NCBI GenBank assembly: GCA_023446155.1
Contig: JAEXIT010000004.1
Location: forward strand, 372,001-436,000
DNA length: 64,000 nt
Origin: Bacteroidota bacterium
Lineage (GTDB): Bacteria > Bacteroidota > Bacteroidia > Flavobacteriales > Flavobacteriaceae
Direction: 5' to 3'
Under the pieces are notes generated by a model. The model did not search any database. It saw only the letters and a list, made by a program, of their open reading frames with translations, and had not been told where the DNA came from. How positions within the stretch are numbered: the first letter of the stretch is position 1; every line of letters starts with the position of its first letter. Shown one piece after another: positions 1 to 9,609 of this stretch. A program made the translations under genes and the position numbers.

Positions 1-1245
1 TCGGAACCAAAACCGATAGATGAATTAAATACGCCTTTTCACGATGGGCCGGTAACGATTAGCAGTGATGGAAACACTATGTATTTTGCAAGAGACGGAC
101 ATAGTGCCAAACAATACAAGCGTAATAGAGACAATGTGAAAATAGGACAACAAGGTCTTTATAAAGCGACAAAAATTGATGGCAAATGGACCAATATCGA
201 AGCATTGCCATTTAATAGTACAGCCTATTCGGTAACGAATCCAAGTTTAAGTAAAGATGGAAAAACCTTGTACTTTGCCTCGAATATGCCAGGAGGAATA
301 GGGGAATCCGATATTTGGAAAGTGCGTATTGATGCCAATGGATATGGAGAACCAGAAAATCTCGGATCGGCTGTAAATACGCCGGAAAAGGAAAACTTCC
401 CTTTTATAGCCGAAGATGATATTTTGTATTATGCCTCTTCCGGAAAGGAAGGATTTGGCGGACTCGATATCTTTAAAATAGATTTAAAATCTTCAGAACC
501 TGCGCTAAATCTGGGAAAACCAATAAATAGCGGAAGGGATGATTTTGCTTTAACAATCAATAAAAATAAAAATATCGGTTTTTTTGCTTCCAACCGAAAT
601 GGGAAAGATGCAATTTATATGGCTATTCCAATCTGCCCGGCTGAGGCTATAGCTATGGTGACGAATAAGGAAACAGGTGATTTGATAACAAATGCTTCGG
701 TTGCGATACTGGATGCCAAAGGAACTATAATCGAAATAAAACAGTCGGATGCCGAAGGGAAAGCACATTATAAGACAGATTGTGAAACAGCTTATACCTT
801 TCAGGTGTCAGCACCGGATTTCGAACCGGCTTCTTTTCCGGTACAGAAAGTGAAATCAGGTGAAATTCTGGTTAAAACACCTTTAGTGCCTATTGAGAAA
901 ATTGTAGTGTTCAATCCGATTTATTTTGATTTCGATAAAAAGAATATTACGGAAGAAGGAGCTAAAGAACTGGACAAATTAATAGCAATGATGAAAGAAC
1001 ATCCTGCCTGGATGGTTTTTGTGAAATCGCATACCGATTCCAGAGGTAATGCCTTGTATAATATGGAATTATCTAAAAAAAGAGCTCTGTCAACGATACA
1101 ATACCTGATTTCGAGCGGGATCGAAAAAGAGCGTGTTTCGGGTAAAGGTTTTGGGAGTACTGAGCCTAAAATTAATTGTACTCATTGTACTAAAGAACAA
1201 CATGCTCAAAACCGACGTTCCGAATTTATAATTATTAAAAAATAG
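1..1245 (+). CDS. OmpA-family protein with PD40 repeats (5' end outside window)
   Basis: The reading frame is open from base 1, so the N-terminus lies outside the window; the ATG at 79 is internal to a beta-propeller repeat. Visible are three or four PD40/WD40-like repeats (SxDGxTxYFAS, GxxDIW), a carboxypeptidase-regulatory-like beta-sandwich (starting near NKETGDLITNASV) and a C-terminal OmpA peptidoglycan-binding domain (IYFDFDKKNITEEGAKELD, HTDSRG, NRRSEF). This order matches the outer-membrane/periplasmic OmpA proteins that accompany T9SS substrates, such as PorE (established family knowledge). It is probably anchored to peptidoglycan on the periplasmic side of the outer membrane. The next gene encodes a type B T9SS adhesin on the same strand 160 bases downstream, so the two may act together (inference). 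Whether a PorP/SprF gene lies upstream cannot be seen. Confidence 0.9.
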   Translation, partial: SEPKPIDELNTPFHDGPVTISSDGNTMYFARDGHSAKQYKRNRDNVKIGQQGLYKATKIDGKWTNIEALPFNSTAYSVTNPSLSKDGKTLYFASNMPGGIGESDIWKVRIDANGYGEPENLGSAVNTPEKENFPFIAEDDILYYASSGKEGFGGLDIFKIDLKSSEPALNLGKPINSGRDDFALTINKNKNIGFFASNRNGKDAIYMAIPICPAEAIAMVTNKETGDLITNASVAILDAKGTIIEIKQSDAEGKAHYKTDCETAYTFQVSAPDFEPASFPVQKVKSGEILVKTPLVPIEKIVVFNPIYFDFDKKNITEEGAKELDKLIAMMKEHPAWMVFVKSHTDSRGNALYNMELSKKRALSTIQYLISSGIEKERVSGKGFGSTEPKINCTHCTKEQHAQNRRSEFIIIKK

Positions 1246-1405
1246 ATCTGAAATGTCTCCCTATAAAATAAGTATTCTGACTAGTCTCATAGCTTTTATA
1301 ACTTAACAAACGTTATTACCTTTTTAGGGAGATATTAAGATCTTTTATAGAAGTTAAATCCATTTTATTTTGGATTTGACAGTTTATTAATGAAAATACA
1401 AATAA

Positions 1406-4400
1406 ATGAATAAACTATTTGTAGTATTAGTTCTTATTTTTTCTAGTGCAATACTGGCACAAAATTCATCGAATGATTGTTTCAATTTTGTAACTGTTTC
1501 TACAAAAGATACTTTTACATCTAAGGGGAGTACTACTGAAACAGCTGTTAACAAGATAGCGAAACCCAGTAGTAGAGATGGCACTACAATCTGGTTGAAA
1601 GTTGAGGTGACAGCATCGGGTACCTTAGGATTTGATATTATTCCGAAAAAACTGGAAGTAGGGCTTCCGTATAGTTTTTGGGTATATGGCCCGAACCGCG
1701 ACTGCTCGAATCTTGGAAAACCCATACGTTCTTGCACTGTCAAACGGAAAGGCGCCAATCGCAAAAGCAACAATCGCATTGGGATGAATGGGACCACCAC
1801 CACCACCATGCAAACGGAAAACAGATATGTACGATGGTTGGATGTTACGGAAGGGGAATTTTATTATATCCGGATCGATAGGCCGACAGCGGATGCCGGT
1901 TTTGATTTGCAATGGCTCGGAAGTGCGGTCAATAGTGAAAATACGGAAGAGAGTAGAAGTGCTTTAGCATCTCCACCACCACCTGTGGGTATCATTGAAT
2001 TGGAAGCAACCATTAGTTCCAGTGCAACAGCAATATGTTCAGGCAATGAAGTGACCATTACCATCACCGGTACGCCGCATACTACTGTAAAATATTATAT
2101 AGATAGTGGTGCAGAACAAACCATAATTTTGGATGATTCAGGAACATTTTCGTTTTCGGAGACCCTAAATGTAACGAGAGTATATGGTTTAACAAGTATA
2201 AAAGTATATGATAGTATCGGAGCATTGGTCCAGGAGGAAGTATTGGATGCCAAAGTAACAGTTACGGTACAAGCATTGCCTACAGCGACCATATCAGGTA
2301 CCGCCGTCATCTGTTCGGGCGAAACGACGCCTGTAACTTTTAGCGGTACACCGGAAAGTATTGTAACGTATAATTTTAACGATGGTTCCGATCAACAGAT
2401 CGTTCTGGATGCTTCCGGAACGGCAACTATTTCGGCGACAACAGCTGGAACCTATACCTTGGTTCGTGTGAGGATTCCCGGAGCACTTAATTGTTCGGAG
2501 GATCTGAGTGGTTCTGCCGTAATAACCGTATTACCGGCACCTACGGTTAAAATAACAGGTGCTACAACCATTTGTTCAGGCGAAACGGCCACGATTACGC
2601 TTACTGGAGCTCCTAATAGTACCGTTACCTATACCTTTAATGACGGGGCGGAACAGGAAATTGTTTTGAATGCTCTGGGAACAGCTACGCTTTCGACCTC
2701 AACAGCGGGAACGTACGCTTTGGTTCGAATGATATCTAAAGGAGCGTTGATTTGTACCCGTGATCTGACCGATTCTGTAATAATAACAGTAAACCCGCTG
2801 CCAACGGCCGTAATAGGAGGTACAACAACCATTTGTGAGGGTGAATCGGCTGATGTTACGTTTATCGGTACCCCGAACTGCATTGTTACGTATACCATTA
2901 ATGGAGGATCGGAAGAACAGATTACTTTGAATGCTTTTGGAGCAGCGACTATTTCGGTAAGTGAAACCGGAACGTATAACTTGGTTCGGGTGACCAGCCC
3001 TGGACCCCCCGGTTGTTCACAGGCTTTGAGTGATTCGGCCACTATAACAGTAGTGCCCTTACCCACAGCTATTATAACAAGTACAGAAACAATATGTACA
3101 GGTGAATCGGGTATCATTACTTTTACCGGAACACCACTTGCTACAATAACATATACGATTAATGGAGGTTTAAACCAACAGGTTGTATTAGATGCTTCCG
3201 GAATAGCTACGCTTCAAACAACAACTGCGGGGATCTACACCTTGGTTTGGGCAACAACTTCGGGAACGCATGCTTGTACTCAGCCTTTAACCGGAGCCAC
3301 CAGGGTAACGATAAAACCACGTCCAACTGCTGTAATAACCGGGACTACGACTATTTGTTCGGGTGAAACGGCAATAGTGACCTTTACCGGTACACCAAAT
3401 TGTACGGTTACCTACACTCTTAATGGGGAGGCAACCGAGGAAATTGTATTGAATGCTACCGGAATGGCAACGCTTTCGGTAAATGAAACCGGAACATATA
3501 CCTTAGTTCGCGTAACGACACCGGGAATACCGGGTTGTCCGCAAGAGTTGAGTGGTTCGGCTACAGTAACGGTATTACCCTTACCTACAGCTACGATAAC
3601 AAGTACGGAAACAATCTGTTCGGGTGAAACGGCAATAGTGACTTTTACCGGTACGCCACTGGCTACGGTTTTTTATAGAATTAACGGAGGTCCGGAACAA
3701 CAGATTATTTTAAATAGTTCGGGAACAGGAACGGTTTCTACAACAACAGCCAGTACCTATACTTTGGTTCGTGTAACGGCTTCGGGAGCGGTTGTCTGTT
3801 CCCAAAACCTGACCGGCGCTACTACGATAACGATAAAATCAAGACCAGCGGCGATAATAACAGGAACAGCAACTATTTGTTCGGGCGAATCGGCCACCAT
3901 TACTTTTGCCGGTACACCGAACTGCAGGGTTGTGTATACTATCGATGGTGGTACAGAGGAAGAAATCGTTTTGAATGATTCCGGAGCGGCAACGCTTTCG
4001 GTAAGCGAGACCGGAACATACACCTTGGTTCGTGTAACGACTCCGGGAACACCAGGTTGTTCGCAAAATCTAAGCGGCTCGGCCACGATTACAGTATTGC
4101 CATTACCAACAGCAACCATAGCGGGTAGCATTACAGTCTGTTCGGGTGAGACGGCGGAGATAACTTTTACCGGTACGCCACATGCCAGTGTTACGTATAC
4201 GGTTGACGGAGGTCCGGAACAAGATATTACTTTGAATACTTCGGGAACCGGTATGGTCTCGACCACAACTGCCGGTACATATGCCTTGGTTCGTGTAACG
4301 ACCTTGGGGACACCTGTTTGTTCTCAGGATCTAACGGGTTCGGCTACCGTAACGCTAAAAGAATTACCAACAGCCACGATATCAGGAACTACGACTGTCT

Positions 4401-6535
4401 GTTCGGGTGAAACGGCTCGTATTACTTTTACCGGTACACCACTTGCTACGGTAACGTATTCGATAAATGATCAGTCAAATGAGTCTATAGTGCTAGATGC
4501 CGCTGGAACAGCTACAATAACTTCTCCGATATTAACTGTTTCTACTATATATAAATTGATTAGTATTGTTTCGTCTAATGTACCGGTTTGTAGTCGACAG
4601 CTAATGGGGAGTCATTTGATAAATATAATTGCTTTACCGGAGCTTCCGGTACTTGCTCCCTATAAAGCCTGTAATAATGGTACCAATGGATATGCTGTTT
4701 TTGATTTGACAATCAAAGCAAACGAGATTAAAGCAGGTAATTCTGCACTAAAGGTGACTTTCCATACGTCTGAGATGGATGCTAATCTAGGACAAAATTC
4801 ATTGCCGTCATCCTATACGTCCGATTCGACTACGATTTACGTCCGTGTACAGAATACTATTACCGGATGTTATGCTGTTACGACAATGGAGCTGAAAGCA
4901 GGACCATTACCGGTATTGATTATGCCAACTGCTCCGGTAGCAAGTTGTGACGGGAATGATGGTGACGGAATTGGAAGCTTTGATTTAAACGTTTTAATTC
5001 CGGACATGCTAAATGGTGTAACGGATGTTAGTGTCAGTTTTCACGAAACTCAGGAGAATGCCCAAAACGGATTGTTCCCGATCACAGCGCAACCGTATCT
5101 TAATAGTAATCCATGGAATCAGACAATGTGGGTACTGGCGATCAATACGGTAACCGGATGTCAAAAAGTGTATTCTTTTCCGTTATACGTTCAACGGGAA
5201 CCCATTTTACCGTTGGCATTGGATATGGAAGAATGCGATACAGATGCTAGCCCATACGATAACCAGACAACATTCGATTTAGCAGTAAATACCGCTATCA
5301 TCCTTGCTGCACAAACCAATTCACCTACAGCATATCAGGTAAATTACTACAACTCTGAAGACGATGCCGAAGCGGATGTAACTATGGTTTCTGATGAAAA
5401 CGTTATCGGTACCAATGATCAGACGATCTGGGTACGGGTAACGCATAAAGAAACAGGATGTTATAGCGTTGGAAGTTTTAAGCTGGTTGTAAAGAAAGCA
5501 TTACAATTGCAACAACCGGATGCGATTATCCATTGTGGACATACTCAGGCAAATTACGAACAACAACTCTTTGACATTACAATTCGTGAAAGTCAGATCA
5601 CTGGCGGGACTACAGGTTACACTTTTAATTATTACAGCAGTGCCACTTTCCCGCCAAATGCGACACAGTTGATACCGAACCCAACAGCGTTTCTAAATAC
5701 CGATGCCATGCAAACCTTGTTGATAGAAGTAATAAATAATAAAGGATGTAGGAGTTATACAACCTTAACGATTGGTGTGGAACCATTGGAAAAGCCAACA
5801 CCAAACGCGGGTTTTGTGTGTATTGATAGCAACACAGGTGCTGTATTAAGTACACATACTATTAATAGCGGACTCGATGCTACGACGCATACATTTCAAT
5901 GGTATAAAGATATAGAGGGAATGCCACAACCTATTATGGGGGCTACCGAAGCGACTTATGAAGTAAGCGAGCAAGGGGTTTATTCGGTTAGAGCAGTGAG
6001 TATAGCTACCGGTTGCCCATCGTTGCCGGCAAAAGTGGTGATTGGAAAATCGGAACCGGCCAAAGCAAAGGCTCACGCATGGAAAAGTTTTACTGATAAC
6101 CAGTCGGTGACTGTAGAAGTAACCGGAATAGGAAACTATGTATATCAGTTGGATGACAATACTATTCAGCCCGATCCTGTATTTACGAATGTCAGTTCCG
6201 GAATGCACAGGGTAACGGTTTACGATACCAATGGATGTTCGGTCGTAACGATTTCTATAAGGGTAATTAACTACCCGCATTATTTTACACCAAATGGTGA
6301 TGGTTACCACGATTTCTGGAATATTGGTGATTTAGTGAACGATCCAAATGCAAAAATTTATATATTCGATCGTTATGGGAAATTATTAAGACAAATAAAA
6401 CCGTCGCGATCCAGCGGATGGAACGGAAAGCTTAATGGTAAGCCACTGCCATCAACGGATTATTGGTTCACAGCTACCTATACGGAAGAGGGCGTGATTA
6501 AAGAGTTTAAATCACATTTCTCATTAAAACGATAA
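1406..6535 (+). CDS. T9SS type B sorting-domain adhesin with Ig-like repeats
   Basis: A 1709-aa secreted surface protein. The N-terminus is a signal peptide (MNKLFVVLVLIFSSAILAQ). Residues about 30-190 form a unique domain. Ten tandem units of about 86 aa follow (roughly residues 200-1075), each with a C-S-G-E near the start and a T-Y-x-L-V-R strand near the end, consistent with Ig/PKD-like beta sandwiches. Residues about 1080-1620 hold further diverged beta-sandwich domains rich in TGCY-type motifs. The last ~85 residues are a gliding-motility-associated/type B T9SS sorting domain (FTPNGDGYHDFWNI, IFDRYGKLL, GWNGKLNGKPLPSTDYWF), which routes the protein through the type IX secretion system. 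Cysteine pairs in each unit suggest disulfides outside the cell. Substrate or ligand is unknown; an adhesin role is inferred from architecture. Confidence 0.92.
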   Translation: MNKLFVVLVLIFSSAILAQNSSNDCFNFVTVSTKDTFTSKGSTTETAVNKIAKPSSRDGTTIWLKVEVTASGTLGFDIIPKKLEVGLPYSFWVYGPNRDCSNLGKPIRSCTVKRKGANRKSNNRIGMNGTTTTTMQTENRYVRWLDVTEGEFYYIRIDRPTADAGFDLQWLGSAVNSENTEESRSALASPPPPVGIIELEATISSSATAICSGNEVTITITGTPHTTVKYYIDSGAEQTIILDDSGTFSFSETLNVTRVYGLTSIKVYDSIGALVQEEVLDAKVTVTVQALPTATISGTAVICSGETTPVTFSGTPESIVTYNFNDGSDQQIVLDASGTATISATTAGTYTLVRVRIPGALNCSEDLSGSAVITVLPAPTVKITGATTICSGETATITLTGAPNSTVTYTFNDGAEQEIVLNALGTATLSTSTAGTYALVRMISKGALICTRDLTDSVIITVNPLPTAVIGGTTTICEGESADVTFIGTPNCIVTYTINGGSEEQITLNAFGAATISVSETGTYNLVRVTSPGPPGCSQALSDSATITVVPLPTAIITSTETICTGESGIITFTGTPLATITYTINGGLNQQVVLDASGIATLQTTTAGIYTLVWATTSGTHACTQPLTGATRVTIKPRPTAVITGTTTICSGETAIVTFTGTPNCTVTYTLNGEATEEIVLNATGMATLSVNETGTYTLVRVTTPGIPGCPQELSGSATVTVLPLPTATITSTETICSGETAIVTFTGTPLATVFYRINGGPEQQIILNSSGTGTVSTTTASTYTLVRVTASGAVVCSQNLTGATTITIKSRPAAIITGTATICSGESATITFAGTPNCRVVYTIDGGTEEEIVLNDSGAATLSVSETGTYTLVRVTTPGTPGCSQNLSGSATITVLPLPTATIAGSITVCSGETAEITFTGTPHASVTYTVDGGPEQDITLNTSGTGMVSTTTAGTYALVRVTTLGTPVCSQDLTGSATVTLKELPTATISGTTTVCSGETARITFTGTPLATVTYSINDQSNESIVLDAAGTATITSPILTVSTIYKLISIVSSNVPVCSRQLMGSHLINIIALPELPVLAPYKACNNGTNGYAVFDLTIKANEIKAGNSALKVTFHTSEMDANLGQNSLPSSYTSDSTTIYVRVQNTITGCYAVTTMELKAGPLPVLIMPTAPVASCDGNDGDGIGSFDLNVLIPDMLNGVTDVSVSFHETQENAQNGLFPITAQPYLNSNPWNQTMWVLAINTVTGCQKVYSFPLYVQREPILPLALDMEECDTDASPYDNQTTFDLAVNTAIILAAQTNSPTAYQVNYYNSEDDAEADVTMVSDENVIGTNDQTIWVRVTHKETGCYSVGSFKLVVKKALQLQQPDAIIHCGHTQANYEQQLFDITIRESQITGGTTGYTFNYYSSATFPPNATQLIPNPTAFLNTDAMQTLLIEVINNKGCRSYTTLTIGVEPLEKPTPNAGFVCIDSNTGAVLSTHTINSGLDATTHTFQWYKDIEGMPQPIMGATEATYEVSEQGVYSVRAVSIATGCPSLPAKVVIGKSEPAKAKAHAWKSFTDNQSVTVEVTGIGNYVYQLDDNTIQPDPVFTNVSSGMHRVTVYDTNGCSVVTISIRVINYPHYFTPNGDGYHDFWNIGDLVNDPNAKIYIFDRYGKLLRQIKPSRSSGWNGKLNGKPLPSTDYWFTATYTEEGVIKEFKSHFSLKR
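2005..4632 (+). repeat. Ten tandem ~258-bp coding repeats (Ig-like units)
   Basis: Ten in-frame units of about 86 codons lie inside the type B adhesin. Units 4, 6 and 8 share TPNC, (S/N)ETGTY and TPGxPGC; units 5, 7 and 9 share TP-(L/H)-A and TTTA(G/S)TY and are followed by a K-P/S-R-P or K-E-L-P linker. The array therefore has a two-unit (~516-bp) higher-order period. Confidence 0.88.
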
Positions 6536-6579
6536 TTAAAAATGGGCAGGTGTTAAGAGTAAGAGAATAGTATAAAAAT

Positions 6580-6603
6580 AAAGGCAACCTTAAGGTTGCC
6601 TTT
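6580..6603. terminator. Bidirectional terminator between adhesin and icd
   Basis: A perfect 10-bp stem (AAAGGCAACC / GGTTGCCTTT) with a TTAA loop sits between two convergent genes. The stem ends are A/T runs that can serve as U-tracts on either strand. Confidence 0.85.
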
Positions 6604-6626
6604 ATCATGTTATATAATCGGAATAA

Positions 6627-8849
6627 TTAGGCTAATTTAGATAAAATAGCGTTTAATGTTTCACTTGGACGCATAGCGCTGTCGGTAAGTGATTGTGTTG
6701 GCTGATAGTAACCACCAATGTTTTGTGGTTTACCTTGTGCACCAATTAATTCAGCGTCGATTTTAGCTTCGTTGTCAGCAAGTTCTTTTGCGATAGGAGC
6801 AAACTTAGCCTGAAGTTCAGCATCTTTGGTTTGTGCTGCCAAAGCTTCCGCCCAATAAAGAGCCAAGTAGAAGTGTGAACCTCTGTTGTCAATCTGACCT
6901 ACTTTACGTGCCGGTGATTTGTCGTTAGCCAGGAATTTCTCTGTGGCCTGATCCAATGTCTCAGCCAATACCAAAGCTTTATCACTGTTGAAAACATTTC
7001 CTAAATGTTCCAATGATACTGCTAAAGCCAGGAATTCACCTAAAGAGTCCCAACGTAAATAACCTTCTTCAAGGAATTGCTCAACGTGTTTTGGAGCTGA
7101 TCCTCCGGCACCGGTTTCAAACAATCCGCCACCATTCATTAACGGAACGATAGAAAGCATTTTTGCCGAAGTACCCAATTCTAAAATAGGGAATAAGTCG
7201 GTTAAGTAATCACGCAATACGTTTCCGGTTACGGAAATTGTATCCAATCCGTTTTTGATTCGTTCCAAAGAGAAAAGTGTCGCCTCAATTGGAGAAAGAA
7301 TTCGAATATCCAATCCAGTTGTATCGTAGTCTTTTAAATACGTATTTACTTTTTTGATCAATTCTCTATCGTGTGCTCTGTTTTCATCCAACCAGAAAAT
7401 AGCAGGTGTGCTAGTCGCTTTTGCTCTGTTAACGGCTAGTTTTACCCAATCCTGAATCGGAGCATCTTTCGTCTGACACATTCTGAAAATATCACCGGTT
7501 TCTACGTTTTGTTCCATTAAAACCGTTCCGTTAGCGTCTACCACGCGGATTACTCCGTTAGCCGTGGCCTGGAAGGTTTTATCATGTGAACCGTATTCTT
7601 CGGCTTTTTGTGCCATCAAACCTACGTTTGGAACACTTCCCATTGTTTTAGGATCGAAAGCACCATTCTTTTTACAGAAATCAATAGTAGCCGTGTACAA
7701 TCCGGAATAACATCTGTCCGGGATAAGTGCTTTAGTGTCTTGTTGTTTGCCTTCAGCATTCCACATTTGTCCGGAAGTACGGATCATAGCTGGCATCGAA
7801 GCATCTACGATCACATCGGATGGTACGTGAAGGTTGGTGATTCCTTTATCGGAATTTACCATAGCCAAAGCCGGTCCTTTTTTGTAGGTGTCTAAAATGG
7901 CAGCTTCTACTTCGGCTTGTTGCGGATGTCCGGCAATTTTAGCATATACATCGCCTAAGCCATTACGGGTGTCGACGTTTAATTCTTTAAATAAAGTCGC
8001 ATATTTTTCAAATACGTCTTTAAAGTATACTTCAACGATGGCTCCAAAGATGATAGGATCGGAAACCTTCATCATGGTCGCTTTTAAGTGGATCGATAAC
8101 AATACGTTTTTCGCACGTGCATCTTCGATTTCTTTCGAAACGTATTCTTTTAAGGCTTTTAAGCTCAATACCGAACTGTCGATGATTTCACCGGCTTTTA
8201 ACGGCGTACTGGCTTTTAAAACCGTTGTTGCTCCGTCAGTACCAACAAATTCGATTTTAACGTCTGTCGCTTCGGTTACGGTCACCGATTTCTCACTACC
8301 GTAAAAATCACCGTGATCCATACTCGCAACGTGTGTCTGAGAATCGGCAGACCAGGCACCCATAGAATGAGGATTTGCTTTTGCATAATTTTTAACGGCT
8401 TTTGGCGCTCTACGATCGGAGTTTCCTTCACGTAATACCGGGTTTACAGCCGATCCTAATACTTTAGCATATTTGGCTTTGATTTCTTTTTCAGCATCGT
8501 TTTTTGGATCTTCCGGGTAATCCGGAATAGCAAAACCATGTGCTTGTAATTCTTTGATCGCCGCTTTTAATTGCGGAATCGAAGCCGAAATATTCGGTAA
8601 CTTGATGATGTTCGCTTCTGGTGTTGTAGCCAGTTTTCCTAATTCGGCCAAATCATCATTAATGCGTTGTCCTTCTTGTAAAAATTCCGGGAAGTTGGCT
8701 AAAATTCTTCCGGCAAGTGAAATGTCTCTTGTTTCTATTTCAATTCCGGATGGAGCCGTGAATGCCTGTACAATTGGTAAAAAGGAATGTGTCGCCAACA
8801 TCGGTGCCTCATCGGTGATGGTGTAGATAATCTTTGATTTTTGTGACAT
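6627..8849 (-). CDS. icd: NADP-dependent isocitrate dehydrogenase, monomeric type
   Basis: A 740-aa cytoplasmic TCA-cycle enzyme that oxidises isocitrate to 2-oxoglutarate and CO2 with NADP+. The length and the N-terminus (KIIYTITDEAPMLATHSFLP) match the monomeric IDH family, which is about 740 aa and unrelated in length to the homodimeric ~410-aa type. Family motifs include NSDRRAPKAVKNYAK (phosphate-binding region), MDHGDFYGSEKS, ATMMKVSDPIIFG and the C-terminal HFYLALYWAEALA. The ATG at 8849 is chosen because the conserved N-terminus begins there and a -7 promoter element lies 64 bases upstream. It is monocistronic between the convergent terminator and the rplS region. Confidence 0.96.
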   Translation of the reverse strand: MSQKSKIIYTITDEAPMLATHSFLPIVQAFTAPSGIEIETRDISLAGRILANFPEFLQEGQRINDDLAELGKLATTPEANIIKLPNISASIPQLKAAIKELQAHGFAIPDYPEDPKNDAEKEIKAKYAKVLGSAVNPVLREGNSDRRAPKAVKNYAKANPHSMGAWSADSQTHVASMDHGDFYGSEKSVTVTEATDVKIEFVGTDGATTVLKASTPLKAGEIIDSSVLSLKALKEYVSKEIEDARAKNVLLSIHLKATMMKVSDPIIFGAIVEVYFKDVFEKYATLFKELNVDTRNGLGDVYAKIAGHPQQAEVEAAILDTYKKGPALAMVNSDKGITNLHVPSDVIVDASMPAMIRTSGQMWNAEGKQQDTKALIPDRCYSGLYTATIDFCKKNGAFDPKTMGSVPNVGLMAQKAEEYGSHDKTFQATANGVIRVVDANGTVLMEQNVETGDIFRMCQTKDAPIQDWVKLAVNRAKATSTPAIFWLDENRAHDRELIKKVNTYLKDYDTTGLDIRILSPIEATLFSLERIKNGLDTISVTGNVLRDYLTDLFPILELGTSAKMLSIVPLMNGGGLFETGAGGSAPKHVEQFLEEGYLRWDSLGEFLALAVSLEHLGNVFNSDKALVLAETLDQATEKFLANDKSPARKVGQIDNRGSHFYLALYWAEALAAQTKDAELQAKFAPIAKELADNEAKIDAELIGAQGKPQNIGGYYQPTQSLTDSAMRPSETLNAILSKLA

Positions 8850-8912
8850 CGTTTGAATTTTTTAAATCGTATCGAAATAATGTTAGTAGTGTCGGGCTTT
8901 TAAAAAGCGTAG

Positions 8913-8920
8913 CAAAGATA
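8913..8920 (-). promoter_or_regulatory. -7 element TATCTTTG for icd
   Basis: Exact match to the Bacteroidota TAnnTTTG -7 consensus on the minus strand, 64 bases upstream of the icd start. No TTG is seen at the expected -33 distance, so the call rests on the -7 box alone. Confidence 0.5.
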
Positions 8921-9043
8921 CGAAAATCAATAGAAAATGCAGTCGTAATAAGCGGGTTAACGATGGAATTAGGATTTTATTAATTTGAGGTTTAAAAAAT
9001 GCTAAATTGATAATTTAGAACGTTGAATTTTAACGAAAAAAAA

Positions 9044-9064
9044 AGTCCCGACAGGGTCGGGACT
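9044..9064 (-). terminator. Terminator after rplS
   Basis: Perfect 9-bp stem (AGTCCCGAC / GTCGGGACT) with a 3-base loop, followed on the minus strand by a run of nine T, 25 bases beyond the rplS stop. Confidence 0.92.
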
Positions 9065-9089
9065 TGTTCTATAAAACATCGAAATAGAA

Positions 9090-9443
9090 TTATCTTCTTC
9101 TTTTTTCTTTGATTTTTGCTTTTTTACCAGTAAGTTCTCTGAAGTAGAAGATACGAGCTCTACGAACTTTACCTCTTTGGTTCACTTCAATTTTTTGTAA
9201 AGCAGGCATGTTGATAGGGAAGATACGCTCAACTCCTACAGAACCTGACATTTTACGGATAGTGAAAGTTTCAGTAACACCAGCACCTCTTTTTTGGATA
9301 ACAACTCCTTTAAAGAACTGTGTTCTTGTTTTTTCACCCTCTTTAATTTCGTAATAAACAGTGATAGTATCACCAGCTCCAAATTCAGGGAAATCTTTTT
9401 TCGCTACGAATTCGTCTTGAACAAATTTTAATAAATTTGACAT
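9090..9443 (-). CDS. rplS: 50S ribosomal protein L19
   Basis: A 117-aa protein of the large ribosomal subunit, located at the 30S-50S interface. Family motifs: GDTITVYYEIKEG, TQFFKGVVIQKRG, TFTIRKMSGSVGVERIFP and the basic C-terminus RRARIFYFREL-GKKAKIKEKRRR. The length is typical. It lies directly downstream of trmD, the order found in the rpsP-rimM-trmD-rplS operon of many bacteria, but the 166-base gap contains a good promoter, so rplS can also be transcribed separately. Confidence 0.98.
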   Translation of the reverse strand: MSNLLKFVQDEFVAKKDFPEFGAGDTITVYYEIKEGEKTRTQFFKGVVIQKRGAGVTETFTIRKMSGSVGVERIFPINMPALQKIEVNQRGKVRRARIFYFRELTGKKAKIKEKRRR

Positions 9444-9516
9444 GATTGTTAATGTTAATTGTTTGAATCAGAGCAACATTCACGGATATCGTCAGAGGTT
9501 GGTCCAAATATGGGCG

Positions 9517-9546
9517 CAAAGATAATAATTTTACAGTATTTTGCAA
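9517..9546 (-). promoter_or_regulatory. Promoter for rplS (TTG-N19-TATCTTTG)
   Basis: On the minus strand, TTG (9546-9544) and TATCTTTG (9524-9517) are separated by exactly 19 bases, matching the Bacteroidota -33/-7 consensus (TTG, TAnnTTTG). It lies 74 bases upstream of the rplS start codon. This is the cleanest promoter found in the window. Confidence 0.75.
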
Positions 9547-9609
9547 GTGTTTTTGTAGTAAAAAACAATAAAAAACGGAAATACGATTAAAATGGTACCC
9601 GACTGATTA

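Noticed and set aside
1356..1377. Inverted repeat AAATCCA/TGGATTT between the OmpA-family gene and the adhesin gene as terminator
   Set aside because: It lacks a following T-run and lies close to the next start, so a terminator role is not supported.
1793..1811. CAC repeats that would encode poly-His in another frame
   Set aside because: They fall within the adhesin frame as a Thr run; the other frame is a short shadow with no start context.
2095..4266. Several open frames of 70-170 codons on the minus strand inside the type B adhesin
   Set aside because: They are antisense shadows that repeat with the coding repeat unit; the sense frame has a signal peptide, family domains and a sorting domain.
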